DNA of 50,131 nucleotides from NCBI GenBank assembly GCA_003222535.1, contig QHWJ01000226.1, positions 36,153-86,283 on the forward strand. Direction: 5' to 3'. A model generated the notes under the pieces. The model was not told the DNA's origin, made no database searches, and saw nothing but the letters and a program-made list of their open reading frames with translations. Below, one piece after another: positions 27,367-36,597 of the stretch (position 1 is its first letter; every line of letters starts with the position of its first letter). Position numbers and translations under genes: made by a program. Source of the stretch: Acidobacteriota bacterium (GTDB taxonomy: Bacteria > Acidobacteriota > Vicinamibacteria > Vicinamibacterales > CAVVIG01).

Positions 27367-28782
27367 TCACCTGAGGTTGTATTTCTTCACATAATACCGG
27401 AAGGACCGGAAGCTCATCCCCAGCAATTCAGCGGCCTTCACCTGGACGCCGCCGGCGCGCCTGAGGGCCTCGGCAATATAGCCCCGCTCGATCTCCTTCA
27501 CGTGCGCTTCGAGGTCGAAGCCCGATTCGGGGAGCCCGTCGGCGGGCGCCGCCGGTGCCCGCGGCGTGTCGCCGCGAATGCCGGCCGGCAGGCTTTCGGG
27601 CAGGATCGCGGGAGTGGCCTCGAGCGCCACGGCCCGCTCCATCACGTTTTCGAGCTCGCGAATATTCCCTGGCCAGTCGTACTGCACCAGCAGGTCCATC
27701 GACTCCCGTGAAACCCCCGCAATCTCCTTCCCCATCTGCTCGTTGTACTTCGCCAGGAAGTGGTCCGCCAGCAGCCCGATGTCCTCACGGCGATCACGAA
27801 GCGGCGGGAGCACAATGGGTATGACGTTGATGCGGTAGTACAGGTCTTCGCGAAAACGGCCTTCGGCAATCGCACGGGCCAGGTCCTGGTTCGTGGCCGC
27901 GACGACGCGGATGTCCGCCGTGATCTCCTCGAGGCCGCCGACCCGCCGAAAACGGCGCTCTTGCAGCACGCGCAGCAGCTTCACCTGCATGACGGCGCTC
28001 ATCTCGCCGATCTCGTCCAGGAAGACCGTGCCGCGCTCGGCGACCTCGAGGAGCCCTTTCTTGTTGCTGTCGGCGCCCGTGAACGACCCGCGCATGTGGC
28101 CGAACAGCTCCGACTCGAGCAGGTTCTCCGGCAGCGCGCCGCAGTTCAACGACACCATCGGCTTGTCGCGGCGGAGCGAATGGAAATGGATCGCCTGCGC
28201 GACGAGCCCCTTGCCGGTGCCGGATTCGCCGGTGAGGAGGATGGTGCTGTTGGTGCGGCCGACGGTTTCGATCATCTTGAACACGGCGAGCATCGCCTCG
28301 CTGCGCCCGATGATGTTCGAGAACTGGTGCGACAGGCCGAGCGTGCGCTTCAGCAGCAGGTTCTCCTGCCGGAGCTGCCGGTTCTCGATCTTCTCCCGCA
28401 CTTTCATCTTGAGCAGATCGATGTCGAACGGCTTGCTCAGGTAGTCGCATGCGCCGAGCCTCATCGCCTCCACGGCGGTATCGGTCGACGCGAAGGCGGT
28501 GATCATGATGCCGAGGATGTCCTGATCGATCTTCTTCGCGGCGCGCAGCACGTCGACGCCGCTCAAGTCGGGCATCTTGATGTCGGAAATCAGGAGATCG
28601 ACGGGCTCGTGCTCGAGCAGGTCGATGGCGGCGCGGCCGTTCTCGGCCAGGAGCACCTCGTACCCCTCGCGTCGCAGCACGATCGCCAGCAGCTCGCGCA
28701 TCGAGCGCTCATCGTCGACGACGAGGATGCGGGCGGGGCGGCGATCGGCCGCCGGGACGGCGGGTTGCGCGACCGTGTTCAT
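27367..28782 (-). CDS. pilR: Pilus response regulator, sigma-54 activator
   Basis: A 471-aa NtrC-type activator. Receiver with acidic pair DD (23-24) and Asp67 in LLISDIKMPDLSG; AAA+ domain with Walker A GESGTGKG, sigma-54 contact loop GSFTGA (the variant typical for PilR) and Walker B VFLDEIGEM; Fis-type helix-turn-helix ending MSFRSFRYYVKKYNLR. The ATG overlaps the pilS stop (ATGA). It should activate the pilA promoter at 27235-27250 when phosphorylated by PilS. Confidence 0.95.
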   Translation of the reverse strand: MNTVAQPAVPAADRRPARILVVDDERSMRELLAIVLRREGYEVLLAENGRAAIDLLEHEPVDLLISDIKMPDLSGVDVLRAAKKIDQDILGIMITAFASTDTAVEAMRLGACDYLSKPFDIDLLKMKVREKIENRQLRQENLLLKRTLGLSHQFSNIIGRSEAMLAVFKMIETVGRTNSTILLTGESGTGKGLVAQAIHFHSLRRDKPMVSLNCGALPENLLESELFGHMRGSFTGADSNKKGLLEVAERGTVFLDEIGEMSAVMQVKLLRVLQERRFRRVGGLEEITADIRVVAATNQDLARAIAEGRFREDLYYRINVIPIVLPPLRDRREDIGLLADHFLAKYNEQMGKEIAGVSRESMDLLVQYDWPGNIRELENVMERAVALEATPAILPESLPAGIRGDTPRAPAAPADGLPESGFDLEAHVKEIERGYIAEALRRAGGVQVKAAELLGMSFRSFRYYVKKYNLR

Positions 28783-30440
28783 GACGCCAGCACGGCGCGC
28801 GCCGGCAGGCGCACCGAGACCGTCGTGCCTCTGCCAGGCTGCGAGCTCACCTGGATCTCTCCGTTGTAGTCGGTCACGATGCGATGGACGATGGCGAGGC
28901 CGAGGCCGCTGCCCTTCGCGAACGTGCCGTGGAACGGCTGGAAGAGCGCGTCGAGCTCGTGGGCCGGTATGCCGATGCCCTCGTCCCGCACCGTCAGCAC
29001 CACGCCCTCCGACGAGGGCTCGAAGGCGCTCGAGAGCTGGAGCCGCCCGCCCTCGGGCATCGCGCGGAGGCCGTTGGTCGCCAGGTTCCAGACAATCTGC
29101 TTGATCTGCCCTTCGTCGGCCTCATACCAGATCTCGCTTGCCGGGACGTCGACGGCGATGTCGTGCCCTTCGAGCACTTCGGCGCTGTGGCGCAGCAGCA
29201 GCGCCGTGTCGTTGAGCGCGCGGCGCACGTCGAACCGCTCGATCTGAAACCGCTGCGGCCGCGCGTAGGCGAGAAACGATCGGATGGTCGTGTTCAGCCG
29301 TTCCGACTCGCGCAGCACGATGTCCATCAACTGCTCCTGCTCGCTGCTGAGGGGCAGCTCCTGACGAAGGATCTGAATCGAGCCGGACATCGACGCCAGC
29401 GGATTGCGGATCTCGTGGGCGATGCCGGCCGCCATCTCGCCGACCGCCGCGAGCCGCTGCTGAATGGCGGCGTCGTGCTCGATCTTCTTGATGCCGGTCA
29501 CGTCCTGAAATGTGAACAGCAGACCGGCGCGTCCGCGGGGCGTCTCGAGATGCGTCGCCGTGAGACCGATTTCCAGATCGCCGCGTCCGTCGTCGGTCCG
29601 GTACCGGAACAAGTGGCGGCGGGACCCTTTCGCATGCAAGTCGCTCTGAATCGATTCCATCACCGGCCCCGGCAACTGGAGCACCTCGTCGAAGCGCCGT
29701 CCGACGGCGGAATGGAACCGCACGCCGGTAATGGACTCGGCGCTGCGATTGAACGTCAGGATCCGCTGCGCGGGATCGGTCGTCACGAGGCCGCTCGGCA
29801 GGCTGTCGATCACGTGCTGGTTGAGCGCCTGGAGATCCGCGATCTCGGTCGAGGCCTGTTCCAGCTGCGCGCCGGCGGATCGCAGCCTGTCGGCCAGCGA
29901 GCCGCCGAGCAGCGCGACGGCGAAGACGCCGAAGACATTCAGCGCCACCGTGTACCGCGCGACCGAGGCCGTCGGCAGGGCCAGCGACGACGCATTCAGC
30001 CACGGATCGGAGCGAAGGCCGGAGACCGCCAGGTACTGGGCGAGCACCAGGCCGCTGTACAGCACCGTGCTGAGCGTCGCGACGAGCAGGCCGCCGCGGC
30101 GGAACTGGACGGTGCTCGCGGCAATGACCGGCAGGACGTACAGCGACGTGAAGTAGCTGGTGATCCCGCCGGTGAAATAGATGAACGCGGAGACGATGAG
30201 CGCATCGACGGCGAGCTGCAGGTCGACGAGCCAGCGGTGCCTGTCGACGAACCGCAGCGTGAGCGCGTAGCAGATCGTCAGCGCATAGGTGAGCCCGATC
30301 AGGAAAAAGAACGGATCGATGGCGAACGAGCCGGGCGCGGTGACCTGCGTGACAATCGCGGACCCGAGCAGCAGCGTGCTGATGATCGCGCGAATCGCGA
30401 TCAGCCAGCCGACCGTCCGCCGGGGTCCGGCATCAAGCAT
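28779..30440 (-). CDS. pilS: Pilus sensor histidine kinase
   Basis: A 553-aa sensor kinase. About six transmembrane segments in residues 10-190 match PilS, which senses pilin in the membrane. Then a short coiled coil, a PAS domain (about 208-320, SLPSGLVTTDPAQRILTFN), the phospho-acceptor histidine in GIAHEIRNPLASMSGS and the ATPase domain with NGLRAMPEGG, DEGIGIPAHE and GSGLGLAIV. It is followed by pilR with a 4-base overlap and lies 37 bases after pilC. Confidence 0.94.
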   Translation of the reverse strand: MLDAGPRRTVGWLIAIRAIISTLLLGSAIVTQVTAPGSFAIDPFFFLIGLTYALTICYALTLRFVDRHRWLVDLQLAVDALIVSAFIYFTGGITSYFTSLYVLPVIAASTVQFRRGGLLVATLSTVLYSGLVLAQYLAVSGLRSDPWLNASSLALPTASVARYTVALNVFGVFAVALLGGSLADRLRSAGAQLEQASTEIADLQALNQHVIDSLPSGLVTTDPAQRILTFNRSAESITGVRFHSAVGRRFDEVLQLPGPVMESIQSDLHAKGSRRHLFRYRTDDGRGDLEIGLTATHLETPRGRAGLLFTFQDVTGIKKIEHDAAIQQRLAAVGEMAAGIAHEIRNPLASMSGSIQILRQELPLSSEQEQLMDIVLRESERLNTTIRSFLAYARPQRFQIERFDVRRALNDTALLLRHSAEVLEGHDIAVDVPASEIWYEADEGQIKQIVWNLATNGLRAMPEGGRLQLSSAFEPSSEGVVLTVRDEGIGIPAHELDALFQPFHGTFAKGSGLGLAIVHRIVTDYNGEIQVSSQPGRGTTVSVRLPARAVLAS

Positions 30441-30477
30441 CGTGTGACCCGCCCGCCGTCACCGGGACGCGCTTCAT

Positions 30478-31701
30478 TTACGTCAGCTTCGAGATCAAAT
30501 CGAAGATCGGCATGTACATCGCGATGACGATGCCGCCGACCACGATGCCCAGCACGGCGATCATGATCGGCTCGAGGAGGGTCAGCAGGCCCGCCACCGC
30601 GGTGTCGACTTCCTCTTCGTAGAAGTCGGCGATCTTGGCGAGCATCGTGTCGAGCGCGCCCGTCGCCTCGCCGACGCCGATCATCTGCGTCACCATCGCC
30701 GGAAAGACTTTCGTGTCCTTGAGCGGCACCGCGATCGTTTCGCCGCGCTCGATGCTCTTCCGCGTCACCATGATGGCGTCCTCGACGACGGCGTTGCCCG
30801 CCGTCTTCGCGGTGATTTCGAGGCCGTCCAGAATCGGCACGCCCGAGCTGATGAGCGTCGAGAGAGTGCGGCAGAAGCGCGCGACCGCGATCTTGCGCAT
30901 GATGTTCCCGAGCACCGGCATCTTCAGCGTGGTGGCGTCGACGACCCGACGGCCGTTCGGCGTCCCGTAGTACTGTTTGAAGCCGTAGGACAACGCGGCG
31001 CCCCCCACGAACAGGAACGGGAAGAACCGCACGAGGTTGTCGCTCAACCCGATGACGACGCGCGTGGGCAGCGGCAGGTCGGCGCCGAGGCCGGAGAACA
31101 GGGACGCGAAGGTCGGGATGACCTTCCACAGAATGACGCCGACGACGACGCCCGCGATGACGACGACCGCGATCGGATAGATCATCGCGGACTTCACCTG
31201 GCCGGCCAGCTTGACGGCCTTCTCGATGTAGGTCGCGAGCCGCTTGAGAATCGTGTCGAGGATGCCGCCTGCCTCCCCCGCGGCGATCATGTTCGTGAAC
31301 AGCGGGTCGAACGTCTTGGGGTGCCTCCGCATCGCATCGGCGAGCGACGCGCCCGACTCGACGTCGGTCCGGGTCTGCAGAATGACGGCGGAGAAGCTCT
31401 TGTCTTCTTCCTGCGTGCCGAGAATATCGAGGCACTGCACCAGCGGCAGGCCCGCGTCGATCATCACGGAGAACTGACGCGTGAACACCGCGAGATTCTT
31501 CGCGGCGACCTTCTTGCCGACCGCGCCCGCCTTCGGCTTTTTCGCGGCCGCCGCGGCAGTCTCAGCGGCGGGCGCAATGCGAGTCACCTGAATCTGCTCG
31601 CGCCTGAGCGCGGCGACCGCTGCGTCCATCGTATCGGCGGCGCGGTCGCCGCTGACCGTCTGTCCGGCGCGGGTGCGTCCGGAGTAGGCGAAATTCGGCA
31701 T
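30478..31701 (-). CDS. pilC: Pilus inner-membrane platform protein
   Basis: A 407-aa GspF/PilC protein that couples the motor ATPases PilB and PilT to pilin insertion or removal. Two homologous T2SSF domains (about 70-195 and 275-400), each with the pattern FTRQFSVMIDAGLPLVQCL or FCRTLSTLISSGVPILDGL, and three transmembrane segments. The N-terminus MPNFAYSGRTRAGQTVSGD is canonical. It lies 50 bases after pilT. Confidence 0.96.
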   Translation of the reverse strand: MPNFAYSGRTRAGQTVSGDRAADTMDAAVAALRREQIQVTRIAPAAETAAAAAKKPKAGAVGKKVAAKNLAVFTRQFSVMIDAGLPLVQCLDILGTQEEDKSFSAVILQTRTDVESGASLADAMRRHPKTFDPLFTNMIAAGEAGGILDTILKRLATYIEKAVKLAGQVKSAMIYPIAVVVIAGVVVGVILWKVIPTFASLFSGLGADLPLPTRVVIGLSDNLVRFFPFLFVGGAALSYGFKQYYGTPNGRRVVDATTLKMPVLGNIMRKIAVARFCRTLSTLISSGVPILDGLEITAKTAGNAVVEDAIMVTRKSIERGETIAVPLKDTKVFPAMVTQMIGVGEATGALDTMLAKIADFYEEEVDTAVAGLLTLLEPIMIAVLGIVVGGIVIAMYMPIFDLISKLT

Positions 31702-31751
31702 AATCGATCCTTCGGCCTTGTACCTTCTGCCGTCTGACTACCTTCTCACGT

Positions 31752-32897
31752 CTACGTCGTTCGCCCGGGCGGACGCCCCGCCGCGGCCACGGCGCCCGCC
31801 GACCGTCCGAGCCCGGCGCCGGCGACGACGCCGACGCCGCGGTTGATCATGTCCTGCAGCTCGTCCTTGTTCGACGACGCGGTCATCGCCATCTCGAGGG
31901 TGATGAGCCGTTTCTGATGCAAGCTCGCGAGCGACTGATTCGCCGTCTGCATCCCCATCTTTTCCTGGCCGGTCTGCATGGCCCCGTAGATCTGGTGGAT
32001 CTTGTCGTCTCGAATCAGCGCCCGAATCGCCGGCGTCGGCACCAGAATCTCGAGCGAGCAGACCCGCCCCTTTCCATCGGCCCGCGGCAACAGTGCCTGG
32101 CAGACGATGCCCTCGAGGACGAGCGACAGCTGCGTGCGGATCTGCGACTGCTGGTTCGCGGGAAATACGTCGATGATCCGGTTGATCGTCTGCGCCGCCG
32201 AGTTGGTGTGCAGCGTGCCGAACGTCAAGTGGCCGGTCTCCGCAATCTTCAATGCGGCCTCCACCGTTTCCAGGTCCCGCATCTCGCCGATGAGGACGAT
32301 GTCGGGGTCCTCACGCAGCGCCGCGCGGAGCGCGTTGGTGAAGCTGTTGGTGTCGCTGTGCACCTCGCGCTGGTTCACCAGGCAGTTCTTGTGCTGATGG
32401 ATGTACTCGATCGGATCCTCGATGGTGAGGATGTGGTCGTGCCGCTCGGAGTTGATTTTGTCGAGCATCGCGGCGAGCGTCGTCGACTTGCCGCTGCCGG
32501 TCGGGCCCGTAATGAGCACGAGGCCGCGCGGGCGCTCCGCAAGCGTCGCGAGCACGGGCGGCAGGCCCAGCTCGCCGAACGTGCGGATTTTTTCGGGAAT
32601 CAGCCGGAACACCGCGCCGACGGCGCCACGCTGATTGAAGACGTTGCCGCGGAACCGCGCGAGGCCCTTGATGCCGAACGAGAAGTCCAGCTCCAGCGAC
32701 TCCTCGAACCGCTTTTTCTGCGAGTCGGTGAGCACACTGTACACCAGGTGCTTGGTCTCGGCCGGCGTCATCTCCGTCCCCGGCAGGCGCTGCAGGTGCC
32801 CGTGCACGCGGACCTGCGGAGTGGTCGCTGTCGCAATGTGCAGATCGGATCCGTTCATCTCCACCGTCTTCGTCAACAGTTCCAGAAGCGTAGCCAT
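31752..32897 (-). CDS. pilT: Pilus retraction ATPase
   Basis: A 381-aa hexameric ATPase that drives retraction. Walker A GPTGSGKST, Asp box and Walker B DPDIVLIGEMRDLET, and the His box LTFGTLHTNSAAQTI are visible, as is the AIRALIRDDKIHQIY region of the C-terminal part. The last 25 residues are Ala/Gly/Pro-rich and probably disordered. It is 25 bp after pilB and shares its transcript. Confidence 0.97.
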   Translation of the reverse strand: MATLLELLTKTVEMNGSDLHIATATTPQVRVHGHLQRLPGTEMTPAETKHLVYSVLTDSQKKRFEESLELDFSFGIKGLARFRGNVFNQRGAVGAVFRLIPEKIRTFGELGLPPVLATLAERPRGLVLITGPTGSGKSTTLAAMLDKINSERHDHILTIEDPIEYIHQHKNCLVNQREVHSDTNSFTNALRAALREDPDIVLIGEMRDLETVEAALKIAETGHLTFGTLHTNSAAQTINRIIDVFPANQQSQIRTQLSLVLEGIVCQALLPRADGKGRVCSLEILVPTPAIRALIRDDKIHQIYGAMQTGQEKMGMQTANQSLASLHQKRLITLEMAMTASSNKDELQDMINRGVGVVAGAGLGRSAGAVAAAGRPPGRTT

Positions 32898-32922
32898 AAG
32901 TCCTTTACCATGTTCCCTGTGC

Positions 32923-34704
32923 CTACTTGACAGTCTCTCGGACGACTTCTTCGATCGTGGTGACGCCGTCTTTCACTTTCCGAAGACCGCTCGCCCGGAG
33001 CGTGATCATGCCTTCTTCGATCGCCTTGCGCCGGAGCTCGAGCCCTGAGGCGCCGACCAGGATGAGCTCGCGCAGCTCGTCGGCGATCTCCATCACCTCG
33101 TACAGGCCGACGCGGCCCTTGTATCCGGTCGTGTTGCACCTGTCGCAGCCGGCGCCCTTCATCGGCGTGACGCTGTTGGCGTCGTCCTGGTTGAAGCCGG
33201 CCTGCATCAGCGCTTCCGGCGACAGCGGGCTCGGCTCCTTGCAGTTGGAGCACACGCGCCGAACCAGCCGCTGGGCGCAGATGAGATGCACCGAGCTCGC
33301 GACGAGAAACGGCTCGATGCCCATGTTCATCAGCCGGTTGATGGTGCTCGGCGCGTCATTGGTATGCAGCGTCGACAGCACGAGGTGGCCGGTGAGCGCC
33401 GCCTTGACCGCGATCTCCGCCGTCTCGAAGTCGCGGATTTCGCCGACGAGGATGATGTTCGGATCCTGCCGGAGGAACGAGCGGAGCGCGGCGGCGAAGT
33501 TGAGGCCGATGTTCTCCTTGACCTGAACCTGGTTGATGCCGGCGAGGTTGAATTCGACCGGGTCCTCGGCGGTCATGATGTTGGTTTCCGGCGTGTTGAT
33601 CTTCGAGATCGAGGAGTAGAGCGTGTTCGTCTTGCCGCTGCCCGTGGGACCGGTCACCAGCACCATGCCCCACGGACGCGCGATGGCCGCCTCGAGCTTC
33701 ACGAGCGACTCGGGCTCGAACCCGAGCTTGGTCATGTCGAGCATCAGCTTGTCCTTGTCGAGCAGACGCAGCACGATCTTCTCGCCGAAGAGCGTCGGCA
33801 GCACGGACACGCGGAAGTCGATCTCCTTGGGCTCGCCGCTCTCGTTGTAGCGGATCTTGATGCGCCCGTCCTGGGGGAGGCGCTTCTCGGCGATGTCGAG
33901 CTTCGACATGATCTTCACGCGCGAGACGATCGCGTCGCGGTACTTCATCGGCGGAGACATGATGTTGTAGAGAATCCCGTCGATGCGGTACCGCACGCGC
34001 AGTTCCTTCTCGTACGGCTCGACGTGGATGTCGCTCGCCCCCTTCTGAATGGCGGACATGAGCACCACGTTGACCAGCCGCACGACCGGCGCATCCTCGC
34101 CCTGTCTCGCGAGGGCCTCGGCGCTGATTTCCTGGAGCTCTTCGAGGACCTCGACGTCGTCGGCGCCTCCTCCAAGGGATGCCTGCAGTTCTTCCAGGCC
34201 CCGGCTGGCCATTTCGAGCGTGCTGCCCGTCACCGCGCCGGCCCCCGGCTTCCCCCCTTTCGCCGGCGGCCCCCCCTTGCCGCTCGGGTAATACTTTTCG
34301 ACCGCGTCGGTGATCGCGACTTCCGACGCCACAACGGGCTCGACGGTGTAGCCGGTCATGAACTTGATGTCGTCCATCGCGAAGACGTTGGTCGGATCCG
34401 TCATGGCGATGGTGAGCGTGCTGCCCGAGCGGCTCAGCGGGATGACCTGGTACTTGCGCGCGGTCTCGGTGGGAACCAGCTTGACGATCGTGGGGTCGAT
34501 CTTGAATTGGGCGAGGTTGATGGACGGGACGCCGTACTGTTTGCTGAGAAGCGTCGTGATCTGTTCGTCCTTGACGAACCCCATCTTGACGAGGTTGTAA
34601 CCGAGCTTCCCCCCGTTGGCCTTTTGCTGGGTCAGGGCCTGCTGCAACTGCTCCGGGGTGATCAGTTTCTCCTTTAAGAGGAGCTCACCTATGCGAACGG
34701 CCAT
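32923..34704 (-). CDS. pilB: Pilus extension ATPase
   Basis: A 593-aa ATPase for pilus extension. N-terminal MshEN-type domain (MAVRIGELLLKEKLITPEQL to about 140), a Gly/Pro-rich linker (SGKGGPPAKGGKPGAG), then the T2SSE core with Walker A GPTGSGKTNT, Walker B DPNIILVGEIRDFET, His box LVLSTLHTNDAPSTI and the tetracysteine zinc site (CSNC, then CDRCNTTGYKGR). Full length for the family. The ATG has a poor ribosome binding site (TTAAGTATTA) but matches the family start. A motif shared with pilA lies just upstream. Confidence 0.97.
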   Translation of the reverse strand: MAVRIGELLLKEKLITPEQLQQALTQQKANGGKLGYNLVKMGFVKDEQITTLLSKQYGVPSINLAQFKIDPTIVKLVPTETARKYQVIPLSRSGSTLTIAMTDPTNVFAMDDIKFMTGYTVEPVVASEVAITDAVEKYYPSGKGGPPAKGGKPGAGAVTGSTLEMASRGLEELQASLGGGADDVEVLEELQEISAEALARQGEDAPVVRLVNVVLMSAIQKGASDIHVEPYEKELRVRYRIDGILYNIMSPPMKYRDAIVSRVKIMSKLDIAEKRLPQDGRIKIRYNESGEPKEIDFRVSVLPTLFGEKIVLRLLDKDKLMLDMTKLGFEPESLVKLEAAIARPWGMVLVTGPTGSGKTNTLYSSISKINTPETNIMTAEDPVEFNLAGINQVQVKENIGLNFAAALRSFLRQDPNIILVGEIRDFETAEIAVKAALTGHLVLSTLHTNDAPSTINRLMNMGIEPFLVASSVHLICAQRLVRRVCSNCKEPSPLSPEALMQAGFNQDDANSVTPMKGAGCDRCNTTGYKGRVGLYEVMEIADELRELILVGASGLELRRKAIEEGMITLRASGLRKVKDGVTTIEEVVRETVK

Positions 34705-34721
34705 TAATACTTAAGGATACA

Positions 34722-34750
34722 CGATTGTGACAATTAATGTCAATTGTGAC
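34722..34750. promoter_or_regulatory. Candidate activator-binding motif upstream of pilB
   Basis: TTGTGACAATTAATGTC followed by a second AATTGTGAC (34742-34750), so the half site GTGAC occurs twice in direct orientation. It matches the pilA upstream motif at 27327-27346. It lies 18 bases before the pilB start. No clear -24/-12 pair was found beside it. Confidence 0.5.
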
Positions 34751-35806
34751 CTAAAACGTCACCCTGAACCCCAGACTCCAACCGCGACGGCTGTCATCGG
34801 CGCCACTCGTAGCCTCCGCCTCGACATACGTGCCCCGTCCAAGCGCCGCGCTCAAGCCTCCGCTGAACGACGATCGTTGCGCGCCTAGAGTGTTCGCGCT
34901 GAGGCCTCCCCTGACCCCGACACGTCGTTTCGGCGTCCACACCTCGACGCCGGCCGCTATCCGCCGCTCGTCGCCGAGCGCTGTCGCGGTCCTGATCAGA
35001 TCGGCATCGACGGCCACGGTGGCGCTGCCGGCGACGCCGCGCGCCCGCGAGCTCAGCGAGATGCCAGCCCGCGCCTGCCGGCGCAGCGTGATCGCGTCGG
35101 GACCGGTGCCGTACTCTGGTTTGGTGAGGTTGCGAACGGTCAAGCCGAGCCGTGTCCGGCCAAAAGCCGCCATCGCCCCGATGTCGATTCCGCTGTGGGT
35201 CTCACCATCGGCGGTGAGACGCTCGGCTTCGTCGAGCGAGGCAGCGCCCGGTGCCCGCGCCTCCACGCCGAGACTCGCGCGCACGAGCTTCAGGGTCGAT
35301 CCGACAACGAGGTGCTCACCCACGGATTGTCCGACTGTCGCCCCGAGTTGATTCAGGACCAGGGATCGAAGACGGACACCCGTCATTCCCTGATCTTGTC
35401 GGACGCCGGTGTCCGGGTCTGTAGAGGTTTCTGGCCGTATTTCGCTGAGCCGTAGGCGGTAATAGCTCAGTCCCAGGGCCGGAAAGGCGACCGACAGACT
35501 CCTGGTCTCCATCCGCCAGGCCGGAACGGGGCCGAAGGCGGGCGCCGGGTCGGTGCGCGGCTCCTGATGAGTGCCGAACTCAACAATGGCGTTGAAGTAA
35601 GCGCCGCCGGCCAGGCCAGCCGGGTTCCACCAGGTCGCGGTTGCATCGTCTGCCACCGCGGTGAAGGCTCCGCCCATCCCTTGCGCGCGAACCCCAACCA
35701 CATCCATGGTCTGGCCACGCGCCTCAGATGGGCTTACATAGGACACAAGGGTGACCAGGGATACCGAGAAAGCGAAATACGCCAAGGGCCGAGGGGCTCT
35801 GGACAT
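34751..35806 (-). CDS. PorV/TraF-like outer-membrane beta-barrel protein
   Basis: A 351-aa secreted protein. The mature start MDVVGVRAQGMGGAFTAVAD followed by ATATWWNPAGLAGG is the hallmark of the PorV/UPF0164 group of FadL-like barrels. Alternating strands run to the C-terminal GWSLGFRVTF, with a terminal aromatic as in outer-membrane proteins. Its signal peptide (LAYFAFSVSLVTLVSYVS) is encoded by 9-bp repeat words. The ATG at 35806 is chosen because AAGGGG lies directly upstream and the frame further up is repeat sequence. It is 46 bp upstream of pilB and perhaps cotranscribed. A role in the pilus or secretion is possible, not shown. Confidence 0.82.
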   Translation of the reverse strand: MSRAPRPLAYFAFSVSLVTLVSYVSPSEARGQTMDVVGVRAQGMGGAFTAVADDATATWWNPAGLAGGAYFNAIVEFGTHQEPRTDPAPAFGPVPAWRMETRSLSVAFPALGLSYYRLRLSEIRPETSTDPDTGVRQDQGMTGVRLRSLVLNQLGATVGQSVGEHLVVGSTLKLVRASLGVEARAPGAASLDEAERLTADGETHSGIDIGAMAAFGRTRLGLTVRNLTKPEYGTGPDAITLRRQARAGISLSSRARGVAGSATVAVDADLIRTATALGDERRIAAGVEVWTPKRRVGVRGGLSANTLGAQRSSFSGGLSAALGRGTYVEAEATSGADDSRRGWSLGFRVTF

Positions 35807-35862
35807 GCCCCTTACCTTATAGTGCGGTCCTCTGTGCCCTTTGAAACCCTTTGTGTCCTCAG
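35738..35862. repeat. Nonamer-arm hairpin forming a signal peptide, word GGACACAAG
   Basis: The left arm (about 35738-35770) includes GGACACAAGGGTGACCAG and lies in the 5' coding part of the PorV-like gene. The right arm (35826-35862) has CCTTTGTGTCCTC and related words in the spacer before it. It belongs to the CAAAGGACA group. Confidence 0.7.
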
Positions 35863-35903
35863 TGCAGGCGGTGGTCCTCGTGCCCGCGAGCGCCTGGCAT
35901 GCG

Positions 35904-36455
35904 CTAGCCGACGAGCACCGCGGCGGCCACGACCGTCGTCCAGAGGCCCTTCTTGTCGCCGACGGCGGTCTGGGTGACGTTCTGCGTGCGGACGATCTCG
36001 TTGGACAGCCGGTAGACTTCCTTCTTTTCGTCCCAGCTTTTATCCGGGTCGAACTCGAGGCCAAGTGTCGTGGCGAGCATCTCGGCGGCGAGCTCCTCGG
36101 CGTAGTCGCCGGCGATGTCCTCGCTCTCGCCGAAGCTGTGATGCTCGGACAGGTAGCCGTAGAGGTCCCGATCGCGGGGGATCGCAACGCCGACGGTCGC
36201 CGCGATGAGGCGGTGCGGCTCGCGCGTCGCGGCTTCGGACATCACGACGAAGGTGACTTGTCCCGGCTCGAGGAGCTTCGCGCCCTGAGCGCGCGAGAGG
36301 ATGCGGCACTTGGGCGGGAAGATGCTCGACACCCGAACGAGGTTACAGGCGGCGATGCCGGCTGACCGCAGCGCCAGCTCGAACGAGGTCAGCTTCTCGC
36401 GGTGCTTCCCGACGCCCTTGGTGAAGAACATCTCCTTCGGGACGAATCCGACCAC
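35904..36455 (-). CDS. Pyruvoyl-dependent arginine decarboxylase
   Basis: Makes agmatine from arginine, an entry to polyamine synthesis. The 183-aa proenzyme starts VGFVPKEMFFTKGVGKH and contains the self-cleavage site VRVSSIFPPKC: cutting between Ser43 and Ser44 would create the pyruvoyl group on the alpha chain. Downstream motifs such as RLIAATVGVAIP and HHSFGESEDIAGDYAEELA fit the family. A GTG at 36455 is chosen because AAGGAG lies 7 bases upstream; a GTG at 36461 is too close to it. It has a consensus promoter (36598-36626) and a long structured leader. Confidence 0.9.
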   Translation of the reverse strand: MVGFVPKEMFFTKGVGKHREKLTSFELALRSAGIAACNLVRVSSIFPPKCRILSRAQGAKLLEPGQVTFVVMSEAATREPHRLIAATVGVAIPRDRDLYGYLSEHHSFGESEDIAGDYAEELAAEMLATTLGLEFDPDKSWDEKKEVYRLSNEIVRTQNVTQTAVGDKKGLWTTVVAAAVLVG

Positions 36456-36534
36456 GCTCACGCTCCTTGCGCGGTTGAGCGACCAGGCGATGGCTCACGG
36501 CGCTAGGCGGCGGGCCCCGGCCCTGCCGCTTCTG

Positions 36535-36586
36535 GCAGGACAAACGTGGCGCCACCCGACAACAAGTTCTCACGCGTTTGTCCTGC
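36535..36586 (-). promoter_or_regulatory. Structured leader of the arginine decarboxylase mRNA
   Basis: A perfect 12-bp inverted repeat, GCAGGACAAACG / CGTTTGTCCTGC (36535-36546 and 36575-36586), encloses 28 bases containing the palindrome GTGGCGCCAC. Next on the minus strand is CTGCC-AGAAGC-GGCAG, which would compete for the same CTGC, then GGGCC-GG-GGCCC. The leader of about 130 bases could be a regulatory RNA. I do not recognise a known riboswitch class. Confidence 0.5.
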
Positions 36587-36597
36587 TGGGACGCAGC

